A stretch of DNA of 64,000 nucleotides from Microcoleus sp. bin48.metabat.b7b8b9.023 (GTDB lineage: Bacteria > Cyanobacteriota > Cyanobacteriia > Cyanobacteriales > Microcoleaceae). Every line of letters begins with the position of its first letter. The stretch's first letter is position 1. The DNA lies in assembly GCF_013299185.1 (NCBI RefSeq), contig NZ_JAAFKG010000024.1:1-64000 (forward strand), written 5' to 3'. Made by a program: the position numbers and the translations under genes. Shown here one piece after another: positions 1 to 7,734 of this stretch. Under the pieces are notes generated by a model that was given only the letters and a program-made list of their open reading frames with translations, ran no database searches and was not told where the DNA came from.

Positions 1-87
1 ACTGCATTGGACACAAATGTGATTTTGTTTTCCTTTCTTCTTGCCGTTTTTACGGATATGGGTTGATTTACATTCAGGGCATTGCAT
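1..87 (-). CDS. IS1-like transposase, N-terminal fragment (runs off the left edge)
   Basis: Reading leftward, the ATG at 87-85 is preceded by a strong AGGAGG ribosome site. The 29 visible codons form a zinc ribbon with two Cys-x-x-Cys pairs (CPEC near residues 3-6 and CVQC near 25-28) separated by a basic RKNGKKKGKQN stretch. This is the typical start of the InsA-type DNA-binding domain of IS1-family elements common in cyanobacteria. Only the N-terminus is inside the window, so whether the element is intact cannot be judged. Confidence 0.6.
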   Translation of the reverse strand, partial: MQCPECKSTHIRKNGKKKGKQNHICVQCS

Positions 88-252
88 AAATTATTCCTCC
101 TATTCATACTCTAACTCAGCAACGCCGAAAATAGCTAGTTTCTACTCTTTAGTAATTTGGTAAATTGAAAGTACCAGGTATCGGAAACGTAGAGCTGGCG
201 TGGTTTCGTGGTTTTAGCCGTTGTTATAAATTTTAACGAAACTCTGAAACGC

Positions 253-1692
253 TTAGATGTTACACTTTACAACTCTCGACACGAGAGAAGAGACTCTTGT
301 AAACCCACCCCCTTCCCCCACACTCCACTCACCTTCCCCAGCCCACCCAGCCCACCCCTCTCTTCCCACACACCTCACAGGGAGGTGTCCTTCTGGTGCT
401 TTCGAGTTGAATTTTAGATCGCAATAGTCGAACCACTTATCAAACCATTTATTTTCCACAACACACCAACCTACGCGAGCACCAAACTCTTTCCATTTCC
501 AAGGATCGTATTCCCTGGTTCCGCCCAGACTTTGATAGATGGGCTTCTGCACTGAAAAGCCGAAGCGCCCATTACTGTATCTTACCCAAAGTTGGTCAAT
601 CGTTCGCAAGTCTTCACAAGGAAAATTATCTATTGATGACTCATCCAGATATTCTTCTTTCTCCCTACCTGCCACCTTCAGCATCACTCCCGCTGTTTCC
701 CCATCTGCTTCTCGCCACTTTCCTGCTGCTAATAAATCTCGCAATTTTCTATAATCCATCCCCACCGCAGAAACCAATTGTACTTCATTAGCAGCCTGTT
801 TAGGTATCACTAATTGTACCTCATTAGCAGCCTGTTTAGGCATCACTAAATTAGCAGCCTGTTTAGGCATCACTAAATCCAACCATTCCTGCACCGACTG
901 GGGGCGATTTTGCGGTTCCAACTCCATACCTTTAATAATCGCCGCATTCACCCTATCACTAATCCGAGAATTGAATTGCTTTGGCGGAATTAAAGGGTCA
1001 ACTGGCTTTCTGTATCTTGACGGACAGGGTAACTCACCCGTTAACATCACGTAAAGAGTCACAGCCAAAGAATAAACATCCGTATAAGGGCCGCGTTCGG
1101 CTTGCCTTTGATACTGTTCGATGGGGGCAAAACACTCTGTGCCAAAAACGCTACTGCTTCTCAATTTCCCCGGCAATGTCAACTCCCGTGCTAACCCAAA
1201 ATCAATCAAAACTGCTTCTAAATTCTGCTGTCTAAGCATAATATTTAGCGGTTTAACATCACGGTGAGTAATGTTCTGCTTGTGAACAAAACTCAGTGCG
1301 TCTCCTACTTGCTGAATAATTGGCAAAGCTTTTTCTTGGGACAAAATGCCGTTATCTTCGAGATGGCTAGCTAAGTCAACCCCCTCGATTAATTCCATCA
1401 CCATGCACCATAATTCGATATTTCCTGCCATTTCGGAAAACACTTCGTAAACTTGGACGACGTGGGGATGGCTACACTTGGCTAAAGACAAAGCTTCGTT
1501 GAGAAATTTGGTTTGGTGTTCGCGGAAGTTAGGCTTGCCTTGAACGTTGGCATTGAGAGTTTTAATCGCGACTAACTTGTTTTCTTTGCGATTTTGAGCG
1601 CGGTAGGTGACACCGAAACCGCCGCCACCCAGGATTTCTTCTATTAAATATTTGCCTTTGTGCAGTTGTTGTCCCCGTTTCCAGTGCTGCAT
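253..1692 (-). CDS. Serine/threonine protein kinase fused to a GUN4 domain
   Basis: 479 residues. The first 270 or so form a Hanks-type kinase: glycine loop GGGGFGVTY, VAIK lysine, catalytic HRDVKPLN near residue 142 and DFG (LIDFGLA) near 162. A linker of about three near-identical copies of LVMPKQAAN follows. Residues of roughly 310-420 match the GUN4 fold (WREAD, FPCEDLRTIDQLW, GRFGFSVQK, VGWC). GUN4 binds tetrapyrroles and stimulates Mg-chelatase in chlorophyll synthesis, so porphyrin sensing by the kinase is a reasonable inference. The last 45 or so residues (GWAGWAGEGEW..., Gly/Glu rich) are encoded by low-complexity CCCACC-type DNA and look like read-through into a repeat rather than a domain. 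Confidence 0.88.
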   Translation of the reverse strand: MQHWKRGQQLHKGKYLIEEILGGGGFGVTYRAQNRKENKLVAIKTLNANVQGKPNFREHQTKFLNEALSLAKCSHPHVVQVYEVFSEMAGNIELWCMVMELIEGVDLASHLEDNGILSQEKALPIIQQVGDALSFVHKQNITHRDVKPLNIMLRQQNLEAVLIDFGLARELTLPGKLRSSSVFGTECFAPIEQYQRQAERGPYTDVYSLAVTLYVMLTGELPCPSRYRKPVDPLIPPKQFNSRISDRVNAAIIKGMELEPQNRPQSVQEWLDLVMPKQAANLVMPKQAANEVQLVIPKQAANEVQLVSAVGMDYRKLRDLLAAGKWREADGETAGVMLKVAGREKEEYLDESSIDNFPCEDLRTIDQLWVRYSNGRFGFSVQKPIYQSLGGTREYDPWKWKEFGARVGWCVVENKWFDKWFDYCDLKFNSKAPEGHLPVRCVGREGWAGWAGEGEWSVGEGGGFTRVSSLVSRVVKCNI

Positions 1693-1788
1693 ATTGCTGT
1701 ATTATGGTGTGTAGATACAGGATATTGTAGCAGATGAGCCTTGCTTTGACAATTGGCGGGCTAAGATCGATGAGGAGTATTTCGGCGG

Positions 1789-2346
1789 TTGAATGTATTT
1801 CTGATAAGTAGTATTTTGGCAGCGATTATTTGGGGAGTTGGGAGTCATACTCTGACGGTTGATGTTGCCACATATCACGGAAGCGAGCATAATTTGTTAG
1901 CCCGATCGCCCTGTCCGGCTGATTTGGAAGCTTTAGTCGATCGCCTGTTGCAGAATTTGCCGAGTTATGCTAACCGCGTAATTGTGCGATCGGGCTTTGC
2001 TCCTAACAATTCTAGGGCGATCGGTTACGTACCGCGTCAAATAATTTTAGCAGGTCGCCCGGAGTTTGAACCGCTACCTTTAAATTTTGAAGAACCACTT
2101 CCTGAAAATACCAATCAAGTTTTTATTACTACATTGGAACGACAGTATCGCGATGGAAAACGAGTCGATATTCAGCAATATCACTGGCTGTTTTTAGCTA
2201 AAACAGAGAAGGGGTGGGAATTAATAAAAATTGTTTCTAGGTTTGGTACAGTGGCGGATGTTCGTCCGTTGTCGCCGCCAGAAAACGAAAACAGTGCAAT
2301 TGCTGAGGCGATTCGTTTGTGGTTGCGAGATTGTCGTGAAAAATGA
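1789..2346 (+). CDS. Conserved hypothetical protein with an N-terminal membrane or signal segment
   Basis: 185 residues, not recognised. A TTG start is used because GAGGAG lies about 12 bases upstream and no ATG is in frame. The N-terminus is one hydrophobic helix (VFLISSILAAIIWGVG), so the protein is probably exported or anchored. The rest is soluble, with a central segment on volatile acidic and aromatic residues (FEEPLPENTNQVF) and a C-terminus ending in WLRDCREK. It is divergent from the kinase-GUN4 gene, with about 100 bp between the two starts. No known catalytic motif is visible. Confidence 0.6.
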   Translation: MNVFLISSILAAIIWGVGSHTLTVDVATYHGSEHNLLARSPCPADLEALVDRLLQNLPSYANRVIVRSGFAPNNSRAIGYVPRQIILAGRPEFEPLPLNFEEPLPENTNQVFITTLERQYRDGKRVDIQQYHWLFLAKTEKGWELIKIVSRFGTVADVRPLSPPENENSAIAEAIRLWLRDCREK

Positions 2347-2476
2347 GAAGTACCAAGGGTTGAGAAGTTCATACCGCAACACATACAACTCTAAAACCGC
2401 AGTCATGATAGTCAAATTCCGGCGTATTGAAAAAGCGAAAAGCAGAACGGCAATTCCTCGGATGGTAAAGTGGGTG

Positions 2477-2533
2477 GGGCGGGTTTATGAGATTGTTGGT
2501 CTGAAGCCAGAGATGGTTGGTGAACCCGCCCTT
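2477..2533. repeat. Imperfect inverted repeat with GGGCGGGTT / AACCCGCCC ends
   Basis: GGGGCGGGTTTATG faces TGAACCCGCCC across about 40 bases in the space between two convergent genes. Short GC-rich palindromes of this type are widespread between cyanobacterial genes. It could act as a bidirectional 3' end, but no T-run follows it. Confidence 0.4.
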
Positions 2534-2579
2534 ACAATTATTGGGGTTTATTGGAGATGATATAAGGGGTTAATTTTGA

Positions 2580-3266
2580 TTAACTTACTGTTTTGAATTC
2601 ATCCAATTTGGCTTTTACTGCCTGCATATCTTGCCACATAAACCATTTTGGTGTTTCCGGTTCGCGGGAGGGATTTCGCAATAAGTATGATGGGTGAAAA
2701 ATTGGCATACACAAACGTCCTTCCCATTCAATCCATTGACCTCTAATTTTACTAATTGGTCGCTTGTCGCTTAACAAACCTTTCAGGGCTGTTGCACCAG
2801 TTAATAAAATAATTTTGGGATCTAAGATGCGAATTTGTTCGAGCAAGTATGGTTTGCAAGCTTCGATTTCTTTGGCTGTGGGAGGGCGGTTGTTGGGTGG
2901 GCGACATTTGATGACGTTGGCTATGAATACGTCGGTTTCTGTGCTCAATTCTACGGATTCTAAAATCTTATCTAACAGTTGACCCGATCGCCCGACGAAG
3001 GGTAATCCGGTTTCATCTTCATTTTGTCCGGGCGCTTCTCCCACAATCAAAATCGAGGCTTGAGGATTGCCGCGCCCGATGACGGCGTGAGTGCGGGTAT
3101 TTCCCAATTCGCAGCGGTGACAGCGGTTGCAGTGTTCGCCGATTTGTTCCATGTTTTGATAGGTGCCGGCGGGAATGGGAATTTTGGCATTTGCTGGGAT
3201 TGAGTCGTTTTGGAAAGCGGCACTTTGATTGCTATCAAACAGGCTGAGTTGCAAGTCGCTGGACAT
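2580..3266 (-). CDS. Uracil-DNA glycosylase, family 4 (iron-sulfur type)
   Basis: 228 residues. It removes uracil from DNA as the first step of base-excision repair. Visible family 4 signatures are a Cys-rich N-terminus (CNRCHRC, residues 46-52), the GEAPGQNED motif at about 76-84, LPFVGRSGQLLD, a second Cys pair around VIKCRPPNNR...EAC, and the C-terminal HPSYLLR motif. The four cysteines fit the [4Fe-4S] cluster of this family. The first 35 or so residues are a variable leader. The ATG lies just downstream of a heptamer repeat block at 3275-3327, so the promoter is in or beyond that repeat. Confidence 0.93.
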   Translation of the reverse strand: MSSDLQLSLFDSNQSAAFQNDSIPANAKIPIPAGTYQNMEQIGEHCNRCHRCELGNTRTHAVIGRGNPQASILIVGEAPGQNEDETGLPFVGRSGQLLDKILESVELSTETDVFIANVIKCRPPNNRPPTAKEIEACKPYLLEQIRILDPKIILLTGATALKGLLSDKRPISKIRGQWIEWEGRLCMPIFHPSYLLRNPSREPETPKWFMWQDMQAVKAKLDEFKTVS

Positions 3267-3274
3267 ATGTTTAA

Positions 3275-3327
3275 ACAGTTGACAGTTGACAGTTGATAGT
3301 TGACAGTTGGCAGTTGACAGTTGATAG
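3275..3327. repeat. Heptamer STRR block (TTGACAG units)
   Basis: Seven-base units of TTGACAG, some altered to TTGATAG or TTGGCAG, run tandemly up to the start region of the uracil-DNA glycosylase gene. An inverted degenerate remnant (TGTCAATTGTCAACTG) follows at about 3363-3379. It belongs to the STRR class known from filamentous cyanobacteria. Confidence 0.85.
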
Positions 3328-3451
3328 CGAAAATCAGATCTAGGTTTTGCTGTAATTGTCTGCTGTCAATTGTCAACTGCTAAAGATGAGGGAGATTTTT
3401 CGGAAGCTAGAGTTTATAGTTTAGATCGGGTTGGCTCTTACAGGCAGGAAT

Positions 3452-4123
3452 ATGTTGTCTATTCCGTTTTTTGACGATCGCGCCGATGCAGGCGAAAAAC
3501 TGGCCGAGGCAGTTGCAGACGAGCTCTGCCAGTTGAATTTAACAACACAGGATACTATTAAACCGATTGTTTACGCCTTGCCGCGCGGGGGTTTGCCGGT
3601 TGCTGTACCGATTGCGCGCCGCCTGGGCTGTGCTTTGGATGTAGTAGTTGCAAAAAAAATTACTCGCCCAGATAATTTGGAATTGGCGATCGGGGCTGCA
3701 ACTGCTGACGGCGAGGTTATCTGGCAAAAGCAAACTCAGCAAAATTTACGCTTGCAAAAATCAGCACTCCAGCAGGCTGAAAATAGCGCTCAATCTCTGT
3801 TGGCAGATTTGGCTTCGGGACGGCCCAATGTCAGCGCGGCGGGGTCATTGGCGATTTTGGTGGACGATGGGATTGCGACGGGGATGACGGTGGCTGTGGC
3901 GGCGCAGGCTTTGCAGTCGCAGCAACCGGCGGCTTTGTGGATTTGCGCGCCCGTCGCCCCGCCAGAGTTGATGGGATTTTTGGCCCAAATCGCTGATAAG
4001 TCGATTATTCTGGAGACTCCTCACCCTTTTTACAGTGTCAGCAGGTTTTACGCCCAGTTTCCGCAGGTGGAGACGGGGGAGGCTTTGGTGTGTTTGCAGC
4101 GACAGATTGAATGGCGATCGTAG
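3452..4123 (+). CDS. Phosphoribosyltransferase-family protein
   Basis: 223 residues from the ATG at 3452, chosen over a TTG seven codons upstream because CAGGCAGGAA lies directly before it. It is a type I phosphoribosyltransferase fold: ALPRGGLPVAVPIARRLG near the N-terminus, VVVAKKITRP, and the PRPP-binding loop ILVDDGIATGMT. The family joins a base or other acceptor to PRPP. The long hinge helix (QKSALQQAENSAQSLLADL) and the lack of a specific purine or pyrimidine signature place it among stand-alone bacterial PRTases of unknown substrate, not hpt, apt or upp. Confidence 0.8.
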   Translation: MLSIPFFDDRADAGEKLAEAVADELCQLNLTTQDTIKPIVYALPRGGLPVAVPIARRLGCALDVVVAKKITRPDNLELAIGAATADGEVIWQKQTQQNLRLQKSALQQAENSAQSLLADLASGRPNVSAAGSLAILVDDGIATGMTVAVAAQALQSQQPAALWICAPVAPPELMGFLAQIADKSIILETPHPFYSVSRFYAQFPQVETGEALVCLQRQIEWRS

Positions 4124-4165
4124 GTTAAGCTAGAAGGCTACATCCAAAAGCTCGATCGTTAAAAC

Positions 4166-4456
4166 ATGAGAAGTTGGGAATATTGGTTGAACACTGTGAT
4201 TCTGTCTAGCCAGCAAAATCCGCCTCGCTTTGTTGAGTTGGTGATGTTGACTTTGGCGATGATTTTTCTCGGGCTGTGGAGTATAACGTTGCAGTGGCAG
4301 TATTTAACGCTGTCTTTGAGTTATATTATTGGTTCGTCTTTTTCAATTTTGGTGCGGGAATCTATGGGGCCGCGGCCTCAATTTCAGTTAACTCATTTGA
4401 CTGCTTTGTTGTTGTTAATTATCAGTTTTTGTAGTTTTGCTGAATTGATTAGATAG
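4166..4456 (+). CDS. Small membrane protein, conserved hypothetical
   Basis: 96 residues with about three hydrophobic helices: VELVMLTLAMIFLGLWSITL, LTLSLSYIIGSSFSILV and LTALLLLIISFCSFAEL. It starts 42 bases after the phosphoribosyltransferase gene on the same strand and may be cotranscribed with it. No motif suggests a function. The composition and length are typical of small cyanobacterial inner-membrane or thylakoid proteins. Confidence 0.6.
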   Translation: MRSWEYWLNTVILSSQQNPPRFVELVMLTLAMIFLGLWSITLQWQYLTLSLSYIIGSSFSILVRESMGPRPQFQLTHLTALLLLIISFCSFAELIR

Positions 4457-4556
4457 TTGAGGGGTTTTGAACGAACCACAGGCGGGACGCCTGTTCCACT
4501 GAGGAAGAGGAACTCGATGGTTGATAGCAAATCCGGCTGTACCGGAATGATTGAAC

Positions 4557-4600
4557 CGCAGAGGCCGCAGAGGACACAGAGGAAGAGAGTAGAGAGATGA
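4557..4600. repeat. Interspersed CGCAGAGG/ACACAGAGG repeat
   Basis: A run reading GAACCGCAGAGG...CAGAGGACACAGAGG recurs at about 33238-33275 and 50904-50945. These short non-coding repeats lie just after genes on either strand and are common in cyanobacterial genomes. Confidence 0.5.
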
Positions 4601-4649
4601 ATCATGCCGATGAGGAGGGGATTTGAGATTGCAAATCATTAACTCTTAT

Positions 4650-5024
4650 CTACTGATTCGATTGATGCAAAATTAGGCGATTTCCGGCTGGATCGAAGGC
4701 ATAGATTTCTAAGCCGTGAGAAGCTTTAATAATTTCTCCGGCGGGCGGATATCCTAAGGCCCAGATTCGGGCGATCGCAGTTTCGATGTCGCTGACTTCT
4801 AAACACAAACTCATGCCTGTTTTTGCCCGATTTGCAAATTCCGATTTGTGGGAGTCTTTGGGTTTGAATATGCCGAGTCTTAAGCCGGGGAGTTGAAATT
4901 CAGCATAGGTATTCGGAATATAGGGGTTCGGTTCTAGGTCGAGAAATTTTGTGTAAAATTTAACGAGAACTTCTTTGTCAATGTCTGCTAAAGTCACGAA
5001 GGCGGCGCTGTATTGGAAACTCAT
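4650..5024 (-). CDS. VOC-superfamily (glyoxalase/bleomycin-resistance fold) protein
   Basis: 124 residues, one vicinal-oxygen-chelate module pair. The N-terminal half (FVTLADIDKEVLVKFYTKFLDLEP) and C-terminal half (MSLCLEVSDIETAIARIWALG...GLEIYAFDPAGNRLIL) are the paired beta-alpha-beta-beta-beta units. Such proteins bind a metal and act as lyases, dioxygenases or binding proteins. The substrate cannot be told from sequence. It converges on the small membrane gene across a repeat-bearing gap. Confidence 0.8.
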   Translation of the reverse strand: MSFQYSAAFVTLADIDKEVLVKFYTKFLDLEPNPYIPNTYAEFQLPGLRLGIFKPKDSHKSEFANRAKTGMSLCLEVSDIETAIARIWALGYPPAGEIIKASHGLEIYAFDPAGNRLILHQSNQ

Positions 5025-5139
5025 ATAAATTTATAATGGGGAATTGGGGGAATTGTGTTCAATCATTGGTATGTGACTAATGGCTGTGGCGAAAACTCTA
5101 AACTAGATTATCATATTCTAATACAACAAATATTTCTCT

Positions 5140-5595
5140 ATGGAACTCACCAATTTTATTGCTCTGTCTGTGATTGTTGTGGCTGCCCTGGGGATTGGCA
5201 TGGGAACAATGACTTGGGCTTACTCTGGTAAGGGCAGTATTTCTGTACTGTTTAAAGAACCTATTTTAAACTCGCCAGAATTTCCCGATACAGACAGCGG
5301 TAGGAAAGCTGCCGCTTATTTCCAAGCTGGAATTGAGGCTTATCAGTCGGGAAATTACCGCAAAGCTCAAGATAAATTTACTAGCGCTTTAGCACAAATT
5401 TCTACCTTGGCTGAAGCTTACCACAATCGCGGTTTGATTTTTGCGAATTTGCGATCGGATGGCGAGGCTGTTGCAGATTTGATCCGTGCTAGCGAATTAT
5501 ACCAAGAGCAGGGTAATGGAAGTGCGATCGACAGCATCAAACAAAATCTGGAAGCGTTGAAGCAGCGCAAGTTAGAACGGGAGAAGCAAAAATAA
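5140..5595 (+). CDS. Membrane-anchored TPR protein
   Basis: 151 residues. One N-terminal helix (FIALSVIVVAALGIGMGTMTWAY) anchors the protein. After a short linker come about two tetratricopeptide units: AYFQAGIEAYQSGNYRKAQDKFTSAL and AEAYHNRGLIFANLRSDGEAVADLIRAS. The C-terminus is a charged helix (LKQRKLEREKQK). TPR units mediate protein-protein contacts; the partner is unknown. Confidence 0.75.
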   Translation: MELTNFIALSVIVVAALGIGMGTMTWAYSGKGSISVLFKEPILNSPEFPDTDSGRKAAAYFQAGIEAYQSGNYRKAQDKFTSALAQISTLAEAYHNRGLIFANLRSDGEAVADLIRASELYQEQGNGSAIDSIKQNLEALKQRKLEREKQK

Positions 5596-5614
5596 ATCAA
5601 AAAATAATAACGAA

Positions 5615-5643
5615 ATTCCCGGCTTTTTTAGGAAGTCGGGAAT
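5615..5643 (+). terminator. Stem-loop after the TPR gene
   Basis: ATTCCCGGCTT pairs with AAGTCGGGAAT (one G-U pair) around a short T-rich loop, 20 bases after the stop codon. There is no clear T-run after the stem, so it may be a processing or mRNA-stability element rather than an intrinsic terminator. A related sequence occurs in the palindrome at 41483-41517. Confidence 0.4.
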
Positions 5644-5703
5644 CAGAGAAGGCAAGCTGAATTTACGTTTGGTGCCAATCAAATTTAAATATTAGTTATG
5701 ATT

Positions 5704-6048
5704 TTAAAATAGTCTTGTATCTTCGATTCTGTCAATTTGAGCAATCAACATTTCTCGGCTACAAGCAACGTGTCGATAATTAGTAATTGGATCGTAAGCT
5801 TCCCATTCTTGAGTTACTTCGCGGTCTTGCCACATAAACCATTCGCGATAAATTTCGCCTTCATCAATATCGCCGCATACAGCCAGCCAATCATCTCCTC
5901 CCAAACTGCTGTAATCTCCTCCCACTAAGTCGATCCAAGCAGCAGCGATACAATAGTCGATGTTACTGTGAGAATTCATCCCATGATTGTTGGAATTAAT
6001 TTTTTGAGAGTGTACGGAAGTTTCGGGGAAGCAAAGAGTAGATTTCAT
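5704..6048 (-). CDS. Hypothetical protein
   Basis: 114 residues, not recognised. The ATG is preceded by AGGAAAAAC, a good ribosome site. The protein is acidic and soluble, rich in Trp and Asp (WIDLVGGDYSSLGGDDWLAVCGDIDEGEIYREWFMWQD), with no membrane helix and no repeats. It converges on the TPR gene and shares the stem-loop region between them. Confidence 0.55.
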   Translation of the reverse strand: MKSTLCFPETSVHSQKINSNNHGMNSHSNIDYCIAAAWIDLVGGDYSSLGGDDWLAVCGDIDEGEIYREWFMWQDREVTQEWEAYDPITNYRHVACSREMLIAQIDRIEDTRLF

Positions 6049-6365
6049 ATGTTTTTCCTGAATGTCATGTTGTTACTTTAGAAAAAATCCCTGAGTCAGG
6101 GTGCTCGCAAAATGCCACTATCCCTACCTACACACTTTTTCGCTCGATCGCGGATGACGGGCGATCGCACTCAACCTTTTGTGCTGTATAACTTAAGAGT
6201 CTGTTTCTGCGTACAAGCAACAGACGCTAAATTCAGCCAATTCGCCAAGTGGCACAAGGGCGAAGCTGGAACCCATAGTTAGGAATCACGGACTAAGGTT
6301 ATACTTGCTCAGGGGGTGAGTTTCAGTACAGTTTGCGAAGTCGATCGATAATTAATCAGGTCAAT
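6049..6365. other. Intergenic region between divergent genes, no gene seen
   Basis: 317 bases between the starts of a hypothetical gene and the PHP gene. It carries one HIP1-type GGGCGATCGCAC site near 6161-6172 and some short GC-rich inverted segments, but nothing that folds into a recognisable RNA family and no tRNA. Promoters for both flanking genes must lie here. Confidence 0.4.
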
Positions 6366-7202
6366 ATGCTAGAGCTTCACTGCCATACAACTTACTCCGA
6401 CGGTACTCTCACCCCCAGCCAACTCGTAGCAGCCGCCGCTGCCTCAGGAGTTAGGGCTTTAGCCATCACGGATCACGATACGATGTCGGGTTGGGACGAA
6501 GCCTTCGCCGCCGCTAGCTTGTACGATATTGAAATAGTACCCGGACTGGAACTGAGTACGGTACATAACGGTCGATCGCTGCATATTTTAGGTTTTTATC
6601 CCGATGCCAACAGGCTGCGAGCTCCTTTGAACGATCGCCTGGAAGGACGGTTTCGGCGATCGCAGGAAATGGTAGACAAATTAGCAGCAATGGGATACGC
6701 GATCGAACTGCCCAAAACATCCCCAGGAATGGCACCGGGAAGGCCTCACATTGCTACCGCGCTGGTACAAGCAGGTTACGCCAAATCATCGCGGGAAGCC
6801 TTCGATCGCTGGCTGGGAGATGACGGCCCCGCCTACGTGCATTACGAGAAATTCTCGATCGCAGAAGGCATCGATTTACTCAAGAGTTGCGGTGCAGTTC
6901 CGGTATGGGCTCACCCTTATTTGTTTCGTGGCGGCGCGGTTGAGGAAGTCTTGAAAGAATTAGTAGATGCTGGTTTAATGGGAGTTGAAGTATACCATCC
7001 CAGCCACAGTTCCAGCCAAATTCATAAGTTAAAACAATTGTGCCTCGATCGCGGTTTGCTGATGACAGGTGGCAGCGATTATCACGGCCCCGAAGTAGAA
7101 AGAAATGAAAGAAAAGGTGTTGAAACTACTCACTTGAATATGCTGCATATACCGTTAGAATTGCTAGAACCGATTAAAGTTGCTGCGGCGAGTTTAAAAT
7201 AA
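6366..7202 (+). CDS. PHP-domain phosphoesterase (TrpH/RNase AM-like)
   Basis: 278 residues from the ATG at 6366; a TTG eleven codons upstream is less likely. Metal-binding motifs of the PHP fold are all visible: ELHCHTTYSDG at the N-terminus, ITDHDT, PGLELST, a His after LHILGFY, WAHPYLF and the C-terminal GGSDYHG. Close family members hydrolyse 3',5'-nucleoside bisphosphates or trim RNA 5' ends. No polymerase or histidinol-phosphatase features are present, so the trpH-like class is the best fit. Confidence 0.85.
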   Translation: MLELHCHTTYSDGTLTPSQLVAAAAASGVRALAITDHDTMSGWDEAFAAASLYDIEIVPGLELSTVHNGRSLHILGFYPDANRLRAPLNDRLEGRFRRSQEMVDKLAAMGYAIELPKTSPGMAPGRPHIATALVQAGYAKSSREAFDRWLGDDGPAYVHYEKFSIAEGIDLLKSCGAVPVWAHPYLFRGGAVEEVLKELVDAGLMGVEVYHPSHSSSQIHKLKQLCLDRGLLMTGGSDYHGPEVERNERKGVETTHLNMLHIPLELLEPIKVAAASLK

Positions 7203-7216
7203 TAACTGTAGTTACT

Positions 7217-7279
7217 GTAGGGTGCGTCAGTTGAGAGCAGAGTAAATCGAAATAATCAAGTCATTCTGACGCACCCTAC
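7217..7279. repeat. Inverted repeat with GTAGGGTGCGTCAG ends
   Basis: GTAGGGTGCGTCAG and its reverse complement CTGACGCACCCTAC enclose about 35 bases, starting 14 bases after the PHP gene. Related copies flank the gene at 48344-48946 (48242-48305 and 49034-49096). Confidence 0.7.
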
Positions 7280-7387
7280 TACTAATAAAAATCAAAATTA
7301 ACATGAATTAATGTGAAGTTATCGAGCAACTTCTGTCGATCTAATGTTAGGGTGGTAGTAGCGTTCAACTACTCAATGGAGCTGATT

Positions 7388-7597
7388 ATGAGTACAGAAG
7401 ACAGAGCAAAGGCGATCGGCAAAAACGTAGAAGGCAAAGCTCAAGAAATTTTCGGTAACATCACCGGCAACAAAAAAGATCAGGCAGAAGGCAAAGCAAA
7501 ACAAGCAGAAGCAGCCGCCCGCCACGCAGCAGAAGATGTGAAAAATGCTGTTAAAAATATGGCGGATAAGGCTAAAAAGGCGATCGACAAATTGTAA
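7388..7597 (+). CDS. CsbD-family stress-response protein
   Basis: 69 residues from MSTEDRAK; an ATG four codons upstream (MELI) is possible. The sequence is the CsbD pattern: a very hydrophilic Lys/Glu/Ala-rich helix pair with KAIGKNVEGKAQEIFG and NKKDQAEGKAKQ. CsbD proteins are small, abundant and general-stress induced, of unknown biochemical role. The Ala/Lys-rich C-terminal extension (HAAEDVKNAVKNMADKAKK) is amphipathic. Confidence 0.85.
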   Translation: MSTEDRAKAIGKNVEGKAQEIFGNITGNKKDQAEGKAKQAEAAARHAAEDVKNAVKNMADKAKKAIDKL

Positions 7598-7622
7598 GCT
7601 GTCGGGCATCTAGATTGTAATT

Positions 7623-7650
7623 GTGGGGGCGGGCGAGACGCCCGCCCCAC
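7623..7650 (+). terminator. GC-rich hairpin, probable terminator of the CsbD gene
   Basis: GTGGGG-CGGGCG pairs with CGCCCG-CCCCAC around AGA with one bulged G, followed by AAGATTTTTATC. It lies 25 bases after the CsbD stop. The same GGCGGGCG-type palindrome is a recurrent intergenic repeat (variant near 41573-41593), so both roles may apply. Confidence 0.55.
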
Positions 7651-7734
7651 AAGATTTTTATCAAAATTAAATCTAAGATTTAGAGGCGTCTGGGCAGATA
7701 AAATATTAAAGCTATTCCTTATTAAGAGGTATGA

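Noticed and set aside
2231..2560. 109-residue open frame overlapping the end of the 1789 gene
   Set aside because: It overlaps a better gene, and its second half reads through an inverted intergenic repeat.
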